64,000 bases of DNA from Anaerolineales bacterium (GTDB lineage Bacteria; Chloroflexota; Anaerolineae; Anaerolineales; UBA4823), in NCBI GenBank assembly GCA_016929095.1, contig JAFGJM010000004.1, forward strand, positions 109,688 through 173,687, given 5' to 3'. The stretch's first letter is position 1, and every line of letters starts with the position of its first letter. The notes beneath the pieces were generated by a model. It saw only the letters and a program-made list of their open reading frames with translations. It did not search any database and was not told the origin of the DNA. Below are positions 44,279-53,671 of the stretch, one piece after another. The translations under genes and the position numbers were made by a program.

Positions 44279-45724
44279 ATGAGAAGTAAATTTATGCCAA
44301 TAATTACGATTTTGTTTATTGCGAGCCTTGTATTTTCGGCTTGTACATCCACTCCGACCGCGGCTCCTCAAGAATCGGTTGCTACAGAAGCACCCATTGA
44401 AGCGCCTGCGGAGTCTGAGGAACCCGCGGTTACTGAAGCTCCGGCAGAACCAGAGGAAGCTACTACTGAGCCAGTGAAACTTTCCTTATACTCTTTAGCC
44501 TGGATTCAAGATAACCAGGATATGACTGTCGAACTTATCAACCAGTTCAATGAAGAGCATAAAGGGAAAATTGAGATCGAATACATTCAGGGAGATTGGG
44601 GCGAAGTGGAAAATTACATCACCTCAGGTGTTGCTGGTGGCGGTGGTATCGCAGATATTGTTGAAGGCGATACCGGCATGGGATTGGGCTGGTATGATCA
44701 AGGTTTCCTGGTTGATTTGACGCCTTACATCACCGATGAAATACGCGCCACAATGCCTGAAGAATATTGGGCTTCCCGCACTGCAAGAGATGGCAAAGTT
44801 TTCTTAAGTGGTACGGTAACTGGCAGTGAAATCATTGTTTTCTATAGCCCTGCCGCTCTTGAGAAAGCTGGTATTGAACCATCCTCACCGGACAATCTAT
44901 GGTCATGGGAGCAATTGGTTGAGAATGCCAAGTTATTAACCCTGGATGCGAATGGAAAACACCTGGGTGAAGATGGATTTGATTCTGCCAATGTAGCTCA
45001 GTGGGGCTTCATGCCTCGGTTGGATAACGAGAAAATTTGGGAAGAAGGTCAGATATTCGTCATGCAAGCCACCGGTCAACCTATGATTCGTAAAGGCGAT
45101 GATGGTGTTTGGGATATCTTTTTTGATGAAGCCGGAATCCCGGTTTTGGAGTCCTATTTGAATATTGTCAATGTTGGCATTACACCCGATAAAGCCATCG
45201 GACTTACCGGCGATTCCCAGAATGAAGCTTTCGCACAGGGGCAGGCGGCTATGATCCTGCGTGGATATTTCAATATCAGCGTATTAAAAGGTTTGTATCC
45301 CGTCTTCGAATTTGCGGTTATGCCTATCCCGATGTCTTCAGAAAACAAAGAATATTATGTCGATAATTGGGGACAGGGATTTAGCATTCCGGTAACCAGC
45401 GAGCACCCCGCAGAAGCTGCCGAATTCATTTTTTGGGTTCAAGAAGCTATACAAAATGCCAAATATGCCAGTTCTATCAGCATGGCGCCGGTCAACCCAG
45501 ATGCATTGCAAGATCCGGTTCTGCTAGACGATCCCAATTGGGATACGATGCGTTTCTATCGTTCAATCGAAAAACTGCTGGTAGTTGAATACAATACAAA
45601 TCAATCGGAATTTGTGACATCCGTTTATGCGCCTACTCTGATGGCGGTTGTCTCTGGAGAAAAGACATTGGATCAAGCCATGGAGGAAATCAAAGCGCTT
45701 TCAAAAGATATATTAAATCAATAA
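44279..45724 (+). CDS. Sugar ABC transporter substrate-binding lipoprotein, family 1
   Basis: This is a 481-residue CUT1-type binding protein. The signal peptide ends in a lipobox (LVFSAC), followed by a Pro/Ala/Glu/Thr linker of about 45 residues. The binding domain has EYIQGDWGEVENYITSGVAGG and DIVEGDTG early, and AFAQGQAAMILRGYF in the middle, as in maltose/oligosaccharide binders. It is followed by a strong stem-loop and two MalF/MalG-type permeases. Ligand unknown, probably an oligosaccharide or glycoside. Confidence 0.93.
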   Translation: MRSKFMPIITILFIASLVFSACTSTPTAAPQESVATEAPIEAPAESEEPAVTEAPAEPEEATTEPVKLSLYSLAWIQDNQDMTVELINQFNEEHKGKIEIEYIQGDWGEVENYITSGVAGGGGIADIVEGDTGMGLGWYDQGFLVDLTPYITDEIRATMPEEYWASRTARDGKVFLSGTVTGSEIIVFYSPAALEKAGIEPSSPDNLWSWEQLVENAKLLTLDANGKHLGEDGFDSANVAQWGFMPRLDNEKIWEEGQIFVMQATGQPMIRKGDDGVWDIFFDEAGIPVLESYLNIVNVGITPDKAIGLTGDSQNEAFAQGQAAMILRGYFNISVLKGLYPVFEFAVMPIPMSSENKEYYVDNWGQGFSIPVTSEHPAEAAEFIFWVQEAIQNAKYASSISMAPVNPDALQDPVLLDDPNWDTMRFYRSIEKLLVVEYNTNQSEFVTSVYAPTLMAVVSGEKTLDQAMEEIKALSKDILNQ

Positions 45725-45743
45725 CCTCCGATAAGTTTTTACC

Positions 45744-45779
45744 ATACCTGGTCAGGGGAAGGGTATCCTGACCAGGTAT
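45744..45779 (+). terminator. Strong stem-loop after binding-protein gene
   Basis: ATACCTGGTCAGG and CCTGACCAGGTAT form a perfect 13 bp stem around a 10 nt loop, 20 nt past the stop codon and 22 nt before the next start. The lack of a T-run suggests attenuation or mRNA stabilisation rather than full termination. Confidence 0.7.
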
Positions 45780-45801
45780 CCCAAATTTTGGAGAAATATA
45801 A

Positions 45802-46713
45802 ATGCATTCATATACTGCTTTGCGTAAAAATAGCACCCCTTATTTGTTAATCCTCCCAACAGTCATCACGATGATCATTTTCTCGGTTTACCCTTTTGTC
45901 AGTGGAATTCTATACTCATTCACTGATATAAAATTTGTTGGTGGAACTGCTACCTGGGTGGGTTTGGAGAATTTTACTCGTTTGTTTGGCGGTAAAGTAA
46001 ACACCTCGATCAATTTTTATAAAGCGTTTCAAAAAAACATTCTTTGGACAGTTTGTGTTATCGGCGGGCAACTCATTATTGGTTATATTGCTGCACTGTT
46101 GTTGAATGAAAAACTGCCCGGTCAAGCTATTTTCCGTACGTTAATTATGCTACCCTGGGCAATTCCAAGCGTGGTTATGGCGCTAACCTGGCAATGGATG
46201 TACGATCCGTTTTTTGGACTTATCAATTATTATTTAAAAGAGTTAGGTTTTATTAAAGAATATATAACCTGGGTTGGTCAGCCCAATTCAACAATCTGGC
46301 CATTGGTGATAATAGGGATCTGGCGGGGTGTTCCGTTTTTGACTCTGATGCTACTTTCGGGGTTGCAATCTATCCCTGATGAGTTATATGAAGCAGCAAA
46401 AGTAGATGGCGCGTCAGTTATACAACGTTTCAGATATCTTACTCTTCCTCTGATGCGACCGGTAACCATGGTTGTGTTGATGTTAACCACGATGTGGTGG
46501 TGGAATTCATTCGATATTCAACGTGTGATGACTCCGGTGCTTAGTTTGGGGTATAACTCGATGACTCTCCCTATTTTGGCATGGCACGAAGCCTTTCAAT
46601 GGAAACACCTGGGAAGAGGTGCTGCCATTTCGGTTATTTCTCTTGTGGTAATGTTTGTTTTTATTATCATCAATGCCCGAAGAGAATTAGGCGACGTAAA
46701 AGAGAGCAGGTAA
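45802..46713 (+). CDS. Sugar ABC transporter permease, MalF/UgpA type
   Basis: This is a 303-residue CUT1 permease. It has the N-terminal YLLILPTVITMIIFSVYPFVSGILYSF helix, FVGLENF-like region (WVGLENFTRLFGG), and the EAA loop DELYEAAKVDGASVIQRFRYLTLPLMRP. It forms a heterodimer with the next gene product, 3 bp downstream. No cognate ATPase gene is present in the window, so it probably uses a shared MsmX-like ATPase. Confidence 0.94.
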   Translation: MHSYTALRKNSTPYLLILPTVITMIIFSVYPFVSGILYSFTDIKFVGGTATWVGLENFTRLFGGKVNTSINFYKAFQKNILWTVCVIGGQLIIGYIAALLLNEKLPGQAIFRTLIMLPWAIPSVVMALTWQWMYDPFFGLINYYLKELGFIKEYITWVGQPNSTIWPLVIIGIWRGVPFLTLMLLSGLQSIPDELYEAAKVDGASVIQRFRYLTLPLMRPVTMVVLMLTTMWWWNSFDIQRVMTPVLSLGYNSMTLPILAWHEAFQWKHLGRGAAISVISLVVMFVFIIINARRELGDVKESR

Positions 46714-46716
46714 TAT

Positions 46717-47622
46717 ATGGATACAATCATAACCAGAAAAAACGCAAAGGATCTGTTCCGTATGAAAAAAAATTTTCTTACTCGCAAGAAAGTATTGAAT
46801 GTATTACGGATAACCTTCTGTTATATTCTTTTAATCATTATTACCGTATTTTGTATCTTTCCAATTGCATGGATTATAAAAACAGCCTTTGAAACACCGC
46901 AATTCATTCGCAATCCACAAATTCAATGGATGCCTCTTGAACCAACGCTTGAAAATTTCACCGAAGTCCTTCAGAATCCCAGGGCAATGGTAGGTAGATC
47001 GTTTCTAAATAGCTTGATAGTGGCTGGTATTTCTACACTGCTTTCTACATTGATTACCGTGTTGGCAGCTTATGCCATTTCCAGATTCAACTTTATTGGA
47101 AAAAATTTCTTCGCGATTTATTTATTAATGATTAATATGGTGCCTCCGACTCTTATCTTGATATCTATGTTTATCTTTTTAGTGAAAATAAAATTGGTTA
47201 ATTCTCATCCCGGCTTGATTATTTATTACACTGCCATTGGTCTGCCACTGGCAATTTGGATGCTGAAAAGTTATTTCGATACCATCCCTATCGATCTGGA
47301 AGAACAGGCGATGATCGATGGCGCGACACGCCTTCAGGCAATCAGATATATCATTTTGCCATTAGCGCTTCCCGGAATTGTGTCTGTTACTGTTTATGTA
47401 TTCATGACGCACTGGAATGAGTTTATGGCAGCCCTTACCATTGTGCAGAAACAAGAGCTGCGAACACTACCGGTTCAAATCATCAATTTCCTGGGATTTG
47501 AACGAACAGATTGGGGACCAATGATGGCATTTAGTGTTTTGATTTCCATTCCTGCAGTAGTTTTATTCGTATTCGCCCAAAAACATTTAGTGGGTGGCTT
47601 AACCACGGGATATACCAAATAG
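46717..47622 (+). CDS. Sugar ABC transporter permease, MalG/UgpE type
   Basis: This is a 301-residue CUT1 permease. FPIAWIIKTAFETPQF and the EAA loop DLEEQAMIDGATRLQAIRYIILPLALPGI identify the MalG branch. An N-terminal extension of about 15 residues precedes an internal Met (MKKNF), so the start could also be at 46762. The stop overlaps the GTG of the next gene by one base. Confidence 0.93.
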   Translation: MDTIITRKNAKDLFRMKKNFLTRKKVLNVLRITFCYILLIIITVFCIFPIAWIIKTAFETPQFIRNPQIQWMPLEPTLENFTEVLQNPRAMVGRSFLNSLIVAGISTLLSTLITVLAAYAISRFNFIGKNFFAIYLLMINMVPPTLILISMFIFLVKIKLVNSHPGLIIYYTAIGLPLAIWMLKSYFDTIPIDLEEQAMIDGATRLQAIRYIILPLALPGIVSVTVYVFMTHWNEFMAALTIVQKQELRTLPVQIINFLGFERTDWGPMMAFSVLISIPAVVLFVFAQKHLVGGLTTGYTK

Positions 47623-48956
47623 TGAAAACAGGTAATGATTTGATGCTTATTCAAAAAGATTTATATCCTGAGAATTTACATTTAGCCGAAATTAGCCGGC
47701 TTGAAGAATCGGGAATTAATACCGGCAATCTAAAGACTCGAATTGAAGCTGAAATCCAATCGAGTGATTATGCATTTCGTGAAGAGGAGTTTTGGAAAGA
47801 GCTTGAAGAACTTGCCCAGCACCCTACTCTATATAACGAGCCATCGGATTGGGGATCCATTGAAAGCTTGAAATCTGGATTGTTCAAACCAAGCAGTGCG
47901 CAAATCGATAAAAAAGATTTGTATGATCGCGTTTATGGCGCCTGGTCAGGCAGATGTGCCGGTTGTGTTTTAGGGAAACCTGTCGAAGCCTGGACACGGC
48001 AAAAGATCGAAGCCTATTTACATTCAGTGGATGCATACCCGCTAAAATCATACATTCCGATGCGAACGTCGTTTGCCGATGGGTTGCAATTAAACTCCTG
48101 CCATCCGGTAGCAACTTTAGGAAATATTCATTTCATGCCGCGTGATGATGACCTCGATTACACAATCCTTGGTTTATATATTCTAGAAACATATGGACGT
48201 GATTTCACCGCAAATAATGTCGCTCAGGCGACATTCAGTACATTGCCATTCTATCTTGTATATACGGCTGAAGCCATTGCTTACCGAAATTTGGTAAACG
48301 GTCTTACACCACCTCACACGGCTTCTTATCGTAATCCATATAAGGAATGGATTGGCGCTCAAATTAGGGCAGATATGTGGGGGTATGTCAACCCCGGCAA
48401 TCCACAACGGGCAGCTGAATTTGCCTACCGGGATGCTTCATATACACACACCGGGGTGGGTATATATGGCGAGATGTGGGCGGCTGCTTGCATTGCAACG
48501 GCGTTTCTAGAAGACGATCCTTGCCGGGTTATTCAAGCCGGGCTGAGTGTAATTCCGGAAGATAACCGATTATCTGAAGCGATATCGTCAACCATGAAAT
48601 GGACTCAAGAATCCAGGGATTGGCTAACTATCTGGGAGCAAATTCATACCAAATATGGCCATTATCATTCCATCCATGTAATTCCCAATACTTGTTTTAT
48701 TGTGATGGGATTGATTCTGGGTGAAGGTGATCTGGAAAATAGTATCTGTACCACGGTCATGGCAGGTGGTGATACCGATTGCACGGGTGCGACAGTTGGC
48801 TCGATGGTCGGTGCTATGAAAGGGTTTAAAGCACTCCCCGAAAAATGGATTGCGCCATTGAATGATCAGGTAAAAAGTTTGATCATAAATTTTCAAGATA
48901 TGAAAATATCTGACCTGGCAAAACGGACAATTTCTTTGATAAAGATGGGTGATTAA
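47622..48956 (+). CDS. ADP-ribosylglycohydrolase-fold enzyme (DTDC subtype)
   Basis: This is a 444-residue protein. A helical N-terminal extension of about 105 residues precedes the DraG/ARH domain, which opens with DRVYGAWSGRCAGCVLGKPVEAWTRQ. Metal motifs are MPRDDDLDYT, SYTHTGVGIYGEMWAAA and AGGDTDCTGATVG. The DTDC form is shared with the protein at 8481, and both have unusual Cys residues beside the ligand Asp. A GTG start overlaps the previous stop; an ATG at 47643 is an alternative. It lies in the operon between the importer and the PHP-domain gene and is likely an intracellular glycosidase. Confidence 0.83.
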   Translation: MKTGNDLMLIQKDLYPENLHLAEISRLEESGINTGNLKTRIEAEIQSSDYAFREEEFWKELEELAQHPTLYNEPSDWGSIESLKSGLFKPSSAQIDKKDLYDRVYGAWSGRCAGCVLGKPVEAWTRQKIEAYLHSVDAYPLKSYIPMRTSFADGLQLNSCHPVATLGNIHFMPRDDDLDYTILGLYILETYGRDFTANNVAQATFSTLPFYLVYTAEAIAYRNLVNGLTPPHTASYRNPYKEWIGAQIRADMWGYVNPGNPQRAAEFAYRDASYTHTGVGIYGEMWAAACIATAFLEDDPCRVIQAGLSVIPEDNRLSEAISSTMKWTQESRDWLTIWEQIHTKYGHYHSIHVIPNTCFIVMGLILGEGDLENSICTTVMAGGDTDCTGATVGSMVGAMKGFKALPEKWIAPLNDQVKSLIINFQDMKISDLAKRTISLIKMGD

Positions 48957-51501
48957 ATTGGATGGGAAATTTACTCCGGTTTTCCTGGAACCATTTTTCA
49001 ACATTGACCGAGCAGGGGAAGGTTGGCATGCGGCAGTAGGTTCGCGCCTTTCTTCCTTACCCCATGGAAAACAAAATTTCCGTGGCATACCTTTTGAGCT
49101 GGGTTCTCATGAGGAAAACTGTTGGCTGGCACTCAAAGAAAAGGATAGCCGGATAGATATTCCGTTGTCGGGAACTGCATCTTATTTAATATTTGTGCAT
49201 TTCTGTGACCTGGTAAAAGACGATCAGCAAAATCCATGGTTAACATCCGACAATGAGGTCGGTTTTCATGCACACGCTGGTGAAATATTAGCCAATTACA
49301 CACTTTGTTATGAGGATGGTGAAGATTTCACAACGCCAATCCGCAGACGATTTGAGATTGAACAGGCATTAAGAGTATGGGGACAAGAAGCATTTGCTGC
49401 ATTACCTCACGAAGGTTTTCGGCCTGTTTCGTTCAAAGGTACTATTCCACAAGGGAAATGGGGTTTTTATCAACAGGGATTAACCAGTGATCAATCGCCA
49501 ACTTCATTACGCTATTGGATATATGCCTTAAAAAATCCCAATCCGAGAATGCCATTAAAAGCTCTTCGAATTTCATCCACTGGTATTAGTGGGGTGGTTA
49601 TTGCGGGAATAACCATGTATCATGGAAAAGATCATCCACTTCGTTACAGTGCATTGAAAAGCCTAAAAATCAATTTAAAGCAACCAATATGCCTGGATGA
49701 GCTGCATATAGAGATTGATACCGGGATTATTACCCGCCGCTATCAAACAATTCCGATCGAACCTCAACAATGGTTACAGGCACCTACAGCAGGGTTGGGG
49801 GAAGAGACTTTATCAATTCTACAAAATTCTTTTCAGTGGTTAGATATAACTGCGAATTGTGATGCCATTTTATCCATTGAAAATCACAAGTTTGACCTTG
49901 GCGAGGCCTTTGCGAATTTTAAGGGTGAGAGCAAAGATGAATTGGCGTCGATTGAAATCCTTTCACCTAATACAGTATGTATCCAAGGCAAGGTCATTGA
50001 AGAAACAACTTCTCAAGTCACACCGGTGCGAATCAGTTTTCGAACAATCGACGGACGCTATTTTCCTCCATATGGTCACCGGCATACGATCAATGCCAAT
50101 TGGTTCGAAGATTACGGGGGCGACTTGTTACTAGGCTCCACACCTTATGCATACATCGATGGTACATTCCGAATTGAGTTGCCTGTGGGAGAAGAAGTTC
50201 TGGTTGAAATAACCAAGGGTTTTGAATATAACCCTATTCGTAAACGGCTGACGGTCGAGCCGGGACAAAGCGAACTCACGTTTTTAATGCAAAGAGCTGC
50301 TCATTGGCGGGAACACGGGTGGGTTACTGCCGATACGCATGTCCATTTTATATCCCCTCAAACTGCCTGGTTGGAAGCGAGAGCAGAAGGTGTAAATCTG
50401 GTTAATTTACTGGCTTCTCAGTGGGGTGAGCTTTTCACTAATATTCATGATATTTCCGGTAAAGTTAGTGGTGCCAGCGAGGACGATACCATTATATGGG
50501 TAGGAACAGAAAACCGCCAGCATGTGCTTGGACATATTAGTTTATTGGGAGTAAAAGGTAATCCGGTTTTCCCGATGGGGACAGGAGGACCGGATGAAGG
50601 TTATTTTGGTGATCCTACCGTGATATGTCTGGCGGAATGGGCTGATCTTTGCCATGAACGAGAAGGATTAGTAATTCTTCCCCATTTTCCTCAACCTTAT
50701 TGCGAGGCGGCTGCCGATATTGCCCTGGGAAAAATCGATGCGGTTGAAATACGCAACTTCATTCCCGGTATCGAGAGTTCCAGTATGAAAGAGTGGTATC
50801 GCTATCTTAATTGTGGATACCAGGTGCCGGTTGTTGGGGGAACCGATAAGATGTCAGCCGGTATACCGATAGGCGGTGTTCGCACATATGCCCGATTATT
50901 AGGTGATCAGGATTTATCATTTGACTCATGGGCGCAGGCGGTTCGAGCCGGACGTACATTTACCACCAGTGGACCTTTGATCGAATTTGCGGTTGAAGGC
51001 AAACACCCTGGCGATTGCATCAAACTATCCGAAAAGGGCGGGAAATTATTCTACGAAGCGAATATTGAATCGATCTATCCGGTTGATGAGGTACAAATTA
51101 TATTAAACGGGAACATAATCGACAGCGTTGTTTCACAGAAAGGTGAAAGAAAGCTGAATATTGGCGGCGAAGTAATCACACAGGAGAGCTGTTGGTTGGC
51201 AGCTCGCTGTGTGAGTAAATTAAAAGCACAACACACATGGCCGGTAAATCATGTAGCAGCGCATACTTCTCCGGTTTATATTCAATGTGGTAATTCTGAG
51301 GTTTTCAACCTTTCTGATGCAACCCATATTCTCACGTTACTTGAAGGCGGATTAACCTGGCTGGATACATTATCTATCCCAATTAGCTCTGAACGACACA
51401 ACGTATTAAAAAACACGTTTAATACTGCGCATGAGGTGGTCACTAAGCGGTTATATAGCCACCATTATCATCACCAAAAATCAAAAGGAATACAACCGTA
51501 A
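48949..51501 (+). CDS. Large CehA/McbA-type protein with C-terminal PHP domain
   Basis: This is an 850-residue protein. Residues about 1-450 are beta-rich, suggesting sandwich or carboxypeptidase-regulatory-like folds. At about 450 the PHP-type domain begins with GWVTADTHVHFISPQ (HxH metal ligands), followed by VILPHFPQPYCEAAADIA and VVGGTDKMS. The closest described group is CehA/McbA-like hydrolases. No signal peptide is seen. Start choice is uncertain: GTG at 48949 overlaps the upstream stop, and a TTG at 48958 is possible. It partners by context with the ADP-ribosylglycohydrolase-fold protein, as the PHP protein at 7267 does in the first region. Confidence 0.8.
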   Translation: MIKLDGKFTPVFLEPFFNIDRAGEGWHAAVGSRLSSLPHGKQNFRGIPFELGSHEENCWLALKEKDSRIDIPLSGTASYLIFVHFCDLVKDDQQNPWLTSDNEVGFHAHAGEILANYTLCYEDGEDFTTPIRRRFEIEQALRVWGQEAFAALPHEGFRPVSFKGTIPQGKWGFYQQGLTSDQSPTSLRYWIYALKNPNPRMPLKALRISSTGISGVVIAGITMYHGKDHPLRYSALKSLKINLKQPICLDELHIEIDTGIITRRYQTIPIEPQQWLQAPTAGLGEETLSILQNSFQWLDITANCDAILSIENHKFDLGEAFANFKGESKDELASIEILSPNTVCIQGKVIEETTSQVTPVRISFRTIDGRYFPPYGHRHTINANWFEDYGGDLLLGSTPYAYIDGTFRIELPVGEEVLVEITKGFEYNPIRKRLTVEPGQSELTFLMQRAAHWREHGWVTADTHVHFISPQTAWLEARAEGVNLVNLLASQWGELFTNIHDISGKVSGASEDDTIIWVGTENRQHVLGHISLLGVKGNPVFPMGTGGPDEGYFGDPTVICLAEWADLCHEREGLVILPHFPQPYCEAAADIALGKIDAVEIRNFIPGIESSSMKEWYRYLNCGYQVPVVGGTDKMSAGIPIGGVRTYARLLGDQDLSFDSWAQAVRAGRTFTTSGPLIEFAVEGKHPGDCIKLSEKGGKLFYEANIESIYPVDEVQIILNGNIIDSVVSQKGERKLNIGGEVITQESCWLAARCVSKLKAQHTWPVNHVAAHTSPVYIQCGNSEVFNLSDATHILTLLEGGLTWLDTLSIPISSERHNVLKNTFNTAHEVVTKRLYSHHYHHQKSKGIQP

Positions 51502-51502
51502 A

Positions 51503-52588
51503 ATGATGCAAATCGGGAATTCATCTCTAACAAATATAGCACGCCTCCGTGAAGGTGTGTCCCGAGAACGGGTGTCATCCTGGGATAAAACGGGGGGAAA
51601 CCAGGATTATTGGGTATTGAATCCGGGAGAAACACAAACAATTTTCGAGAAGACCGGAGCTGGATGTATTAAACATATTTGGATCACCTTGGGTTGTTCT
51701 GAGATACATTACGCACGGAAAATTGTGTTACTTGCCTGGTGGGATGGTGAAAATGATCCCAGTATTGCATGCCCTATTGGCGATTTTTTTGGTATCGGAC
51801 ATGCTATCATAAAAAACTTCTGGAGCATGCCATTACAAATGAGCCCGGAAAACGGGAAGGGTTTTAATTGTTGGTTCCCCATGCCATTTTGCGAACAAGT
51901 CAAAATTTCAATTATGAATGAAACGCAATCGGAAGTCACACTGTTTTTCTATGTGGATTATGAGAGTTATCCATCACTGGACGGTGGTTTTGGGAGGTTT
52001 CATACGCAATGGCGACGACAAAATCCGACTCCCGGTTGGGGAGATGACAATCGCCATTTCTGGATCGATAAACAATACCGTGATGATATCTACGGCACAT
52101 CAAATTTGACTGCCGGGAAAAATTACGTGATATTGGATGCAGAGGGTAAAGGACAGTATGTGGGTTGTCATCTCGACGTGGATTGTTTTAAATTAGGTAA
52201 AAACCGATGGTGGGGGGAGGGGGATGATATGATATTTATTGATGGATTAGCTTTTCCACCCCGCCTTCATGGCACCGGCAGCGAAGATTATTTTAATATG
52301 GCTTATTGTCCGACACAGGAATATTGCTCTCCATACCACGGTATCACTGTTAATTCCGGGAATACTGAGTGGGCATGGGCGGGTAAAAATTCTGTTTACC
52401 GTTTCCATATTGAGGATCCAATATATTTTGAGAAATCTATCTTGGTAACCATCGAGCACGGACATGCCAATAACCTGACCAACGATTATTCTTCAACTGC
52501 ATATTGGTATCAATGCGAACCACATAAACCATTTCCAGAATTGTTGCCAGTTTCTCTTCGATTACCTCGAGAATATATTCATTTTTAA
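51503..52588 (+). CDS. GH172 family glycoside hydrolase (DUF2961)
   Basis: This is a 361-residue protein. It starts with the family-typical ARLREGVSRERVSSWDKTGGNQDYW, then IKHIWITL. Glu239 in GEGDDM and Glu261 in GTGSEDYF are 22 residues apart, matching the spacing of the two catalytic glutamates reported for GH172 alpha-fructofuranosidase. Known activities are on alpha-D-fructofuranosides and arabinofuranosides. I moved the start from 51431 to the ATG at 51503, 1 bp after the previous stop. No signal peptide, so probably intracellular. This enzyme is the best clue that the operon handles furanosides. Confidence 0.85.
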   Translation: MMQIGNSSLTNIARLREGVSRERVSSWDKTGGNQDYWVLNPGETQTIFEKTGAGCIKHIWITLGCSEIHYARKIVLLAWWDGENDPSIACPIGDFFGIGHAIIKNFWSMPLQMSPENGKGFNCWFPMPFCEQVKISIMNETQSEVTLFFYVDYESYPSLDGGFGRFHTQWRRQNPTPGWGDDNRHFWIDKQYRDDIYGTSNLTAGKNYVILDAEGKGQYVGCHLDVDCFKLGKNRWWGEGDDMIFIDGLAFPPRLHGTGSEDYFNMAYCPTQEYCSPYHGITVNSGNTEWAWAGKNSVYRFHIEDPIYFEKSILVTIEHGHANNLTNDYSSTAYWYQCEPHKPFPELLPVSLRLPREYIHF

Positions 52589-52597
52589 GGGATTCTA

Positions 52598-53671
52598 ATG
52601 CAACCAAAAACATATCCAACTGATCATATGTTACGGGGAGCTCTTATTGGCTGCGGACATATTTCTATCCATCACTTGCGAGCCTGGGCACAGGTCAAAG
52701 GTGTTAAGATTGTAGCCCTGGCAAATCGCACTAAAAACAAGGCTGAAGAGCGTGCCAGGGAATTCGGAATTCCTATTGAGCATGTTTATAGTGATTATCG
52801 GGAATTATTACGAAATGAAGTGCTGGATTTTGTCGATATAGCCACAGCTCCGGATATTCACCGAATGCAGGTCGAAGATGCTGCTGCTCACGGGGTAAAT
52901 GTTTTTTGTCAAAAACCGTTTGCACCTTCCCTGGAGGACGCACTACACATGATGAGAAGCTGCAATGAGGCTGGTGTTCTCTTTGCTATCAATGATAACT
53001 GGCGCTGGCGAAGCTGGTATAGGGATCTTAAACGATATCTTCAGCAAGGAATAATTGGTTCTCCCCATTATATGCGCATAGAAAAACACAATGATTTAAC
53101 GTTGCCTTTACCGGATGGTAGTTTACCACAAGTATTTATTAACCAATCCTATATGCTTACTATGGAAAAATTGATTGTTTTCGAATGGGGCATTCACTTG
53201 ATCGACGTGATGCGCTTCTTATTTGGCGAGGTGAAAAACATTTATGCCCGTATGGATCATGTCAGCCCGATTTGTTCCGGAGAAGATAGGGCGATCATCA
53301 ATTTGGAAGTCGGTTCGATAAATGGCTTGATCGATATCAGTTGGGCGAGTGTCAATGGTGAAAAACGAGCCAGTCAGTTGGAGCAAGTGACTTTAGAAGG
53401 AGATGTCGGTACAATCGAGTTGATTCCAGATCGACAGGATCTGTTGAAAATATCCAAAAAAGAAGGAACGCACCAAAAACCAGCCTTCGATTGTACACCG
53501 GAAGAAGCATATCAAGCCAGTTATAACGCCGCTCAGCGACACTTTGCTGAATGTCTGCGGAATGGGAGGCTACCTGAAACCGTAGCGGAAGATAATTACC
53601 GTACATTACAAGCTACCTTTGCTGCCTATGAATCGGCAGCAGGAAATAAAGTGGTGTTTTTGGAGAAATGA
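52598..53671 (+). CDS. Gfo/Idh/MocA family oxidoreductase
   Basis: This is a 357-residue NAD(P)-dependent dehydrogenase. Rossmann motif GALIGCGHISIHHLRAW, FVDIATAPDIHRMQVEDAAAHGVNVFCQKPFAPS with the catalytic Lys in QKP, and an EWGIHLIDVMRFLFGEV active-site helix. It likely oxidises the released sugar or a 3-keto intermediate. The ATG lies 9 bp after the GH172 gene with AAGGGA upstream, and its end overlaps the next gene by 4 bp. Confidence 0.92.
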   Translation: MQPKTYPTDHMLRGALIGCGHISIHHLRAWAQVKGVKIVALANRTKNKAEERAREFGIPIEHVYSDYRELLRNEVLDFVDIATAPDIHRMQVEDAAAHGVNVFCQKPFAPSLEDALHMMRSCNEAGVLFAINDNWRWRSWYRDLKRYLQQGIIGSPHYMRIEKHNDLTLPLPDGSLPQVFINQSYMLTMEKLIVFEWGIHLIDVMRFLFGEVKNIYARMDHVSPICSGEDRAIINLEVGSINGLIDISWASVNGEKRASQLEQVTLEGDVGTIELIPDRQDLLKISKKEGTHQKPAFDCTPEEAYQASYNAAQRHFAECLRNGRLPETVAEDNYRTLQATFAAYESAAGNKVVFLEK

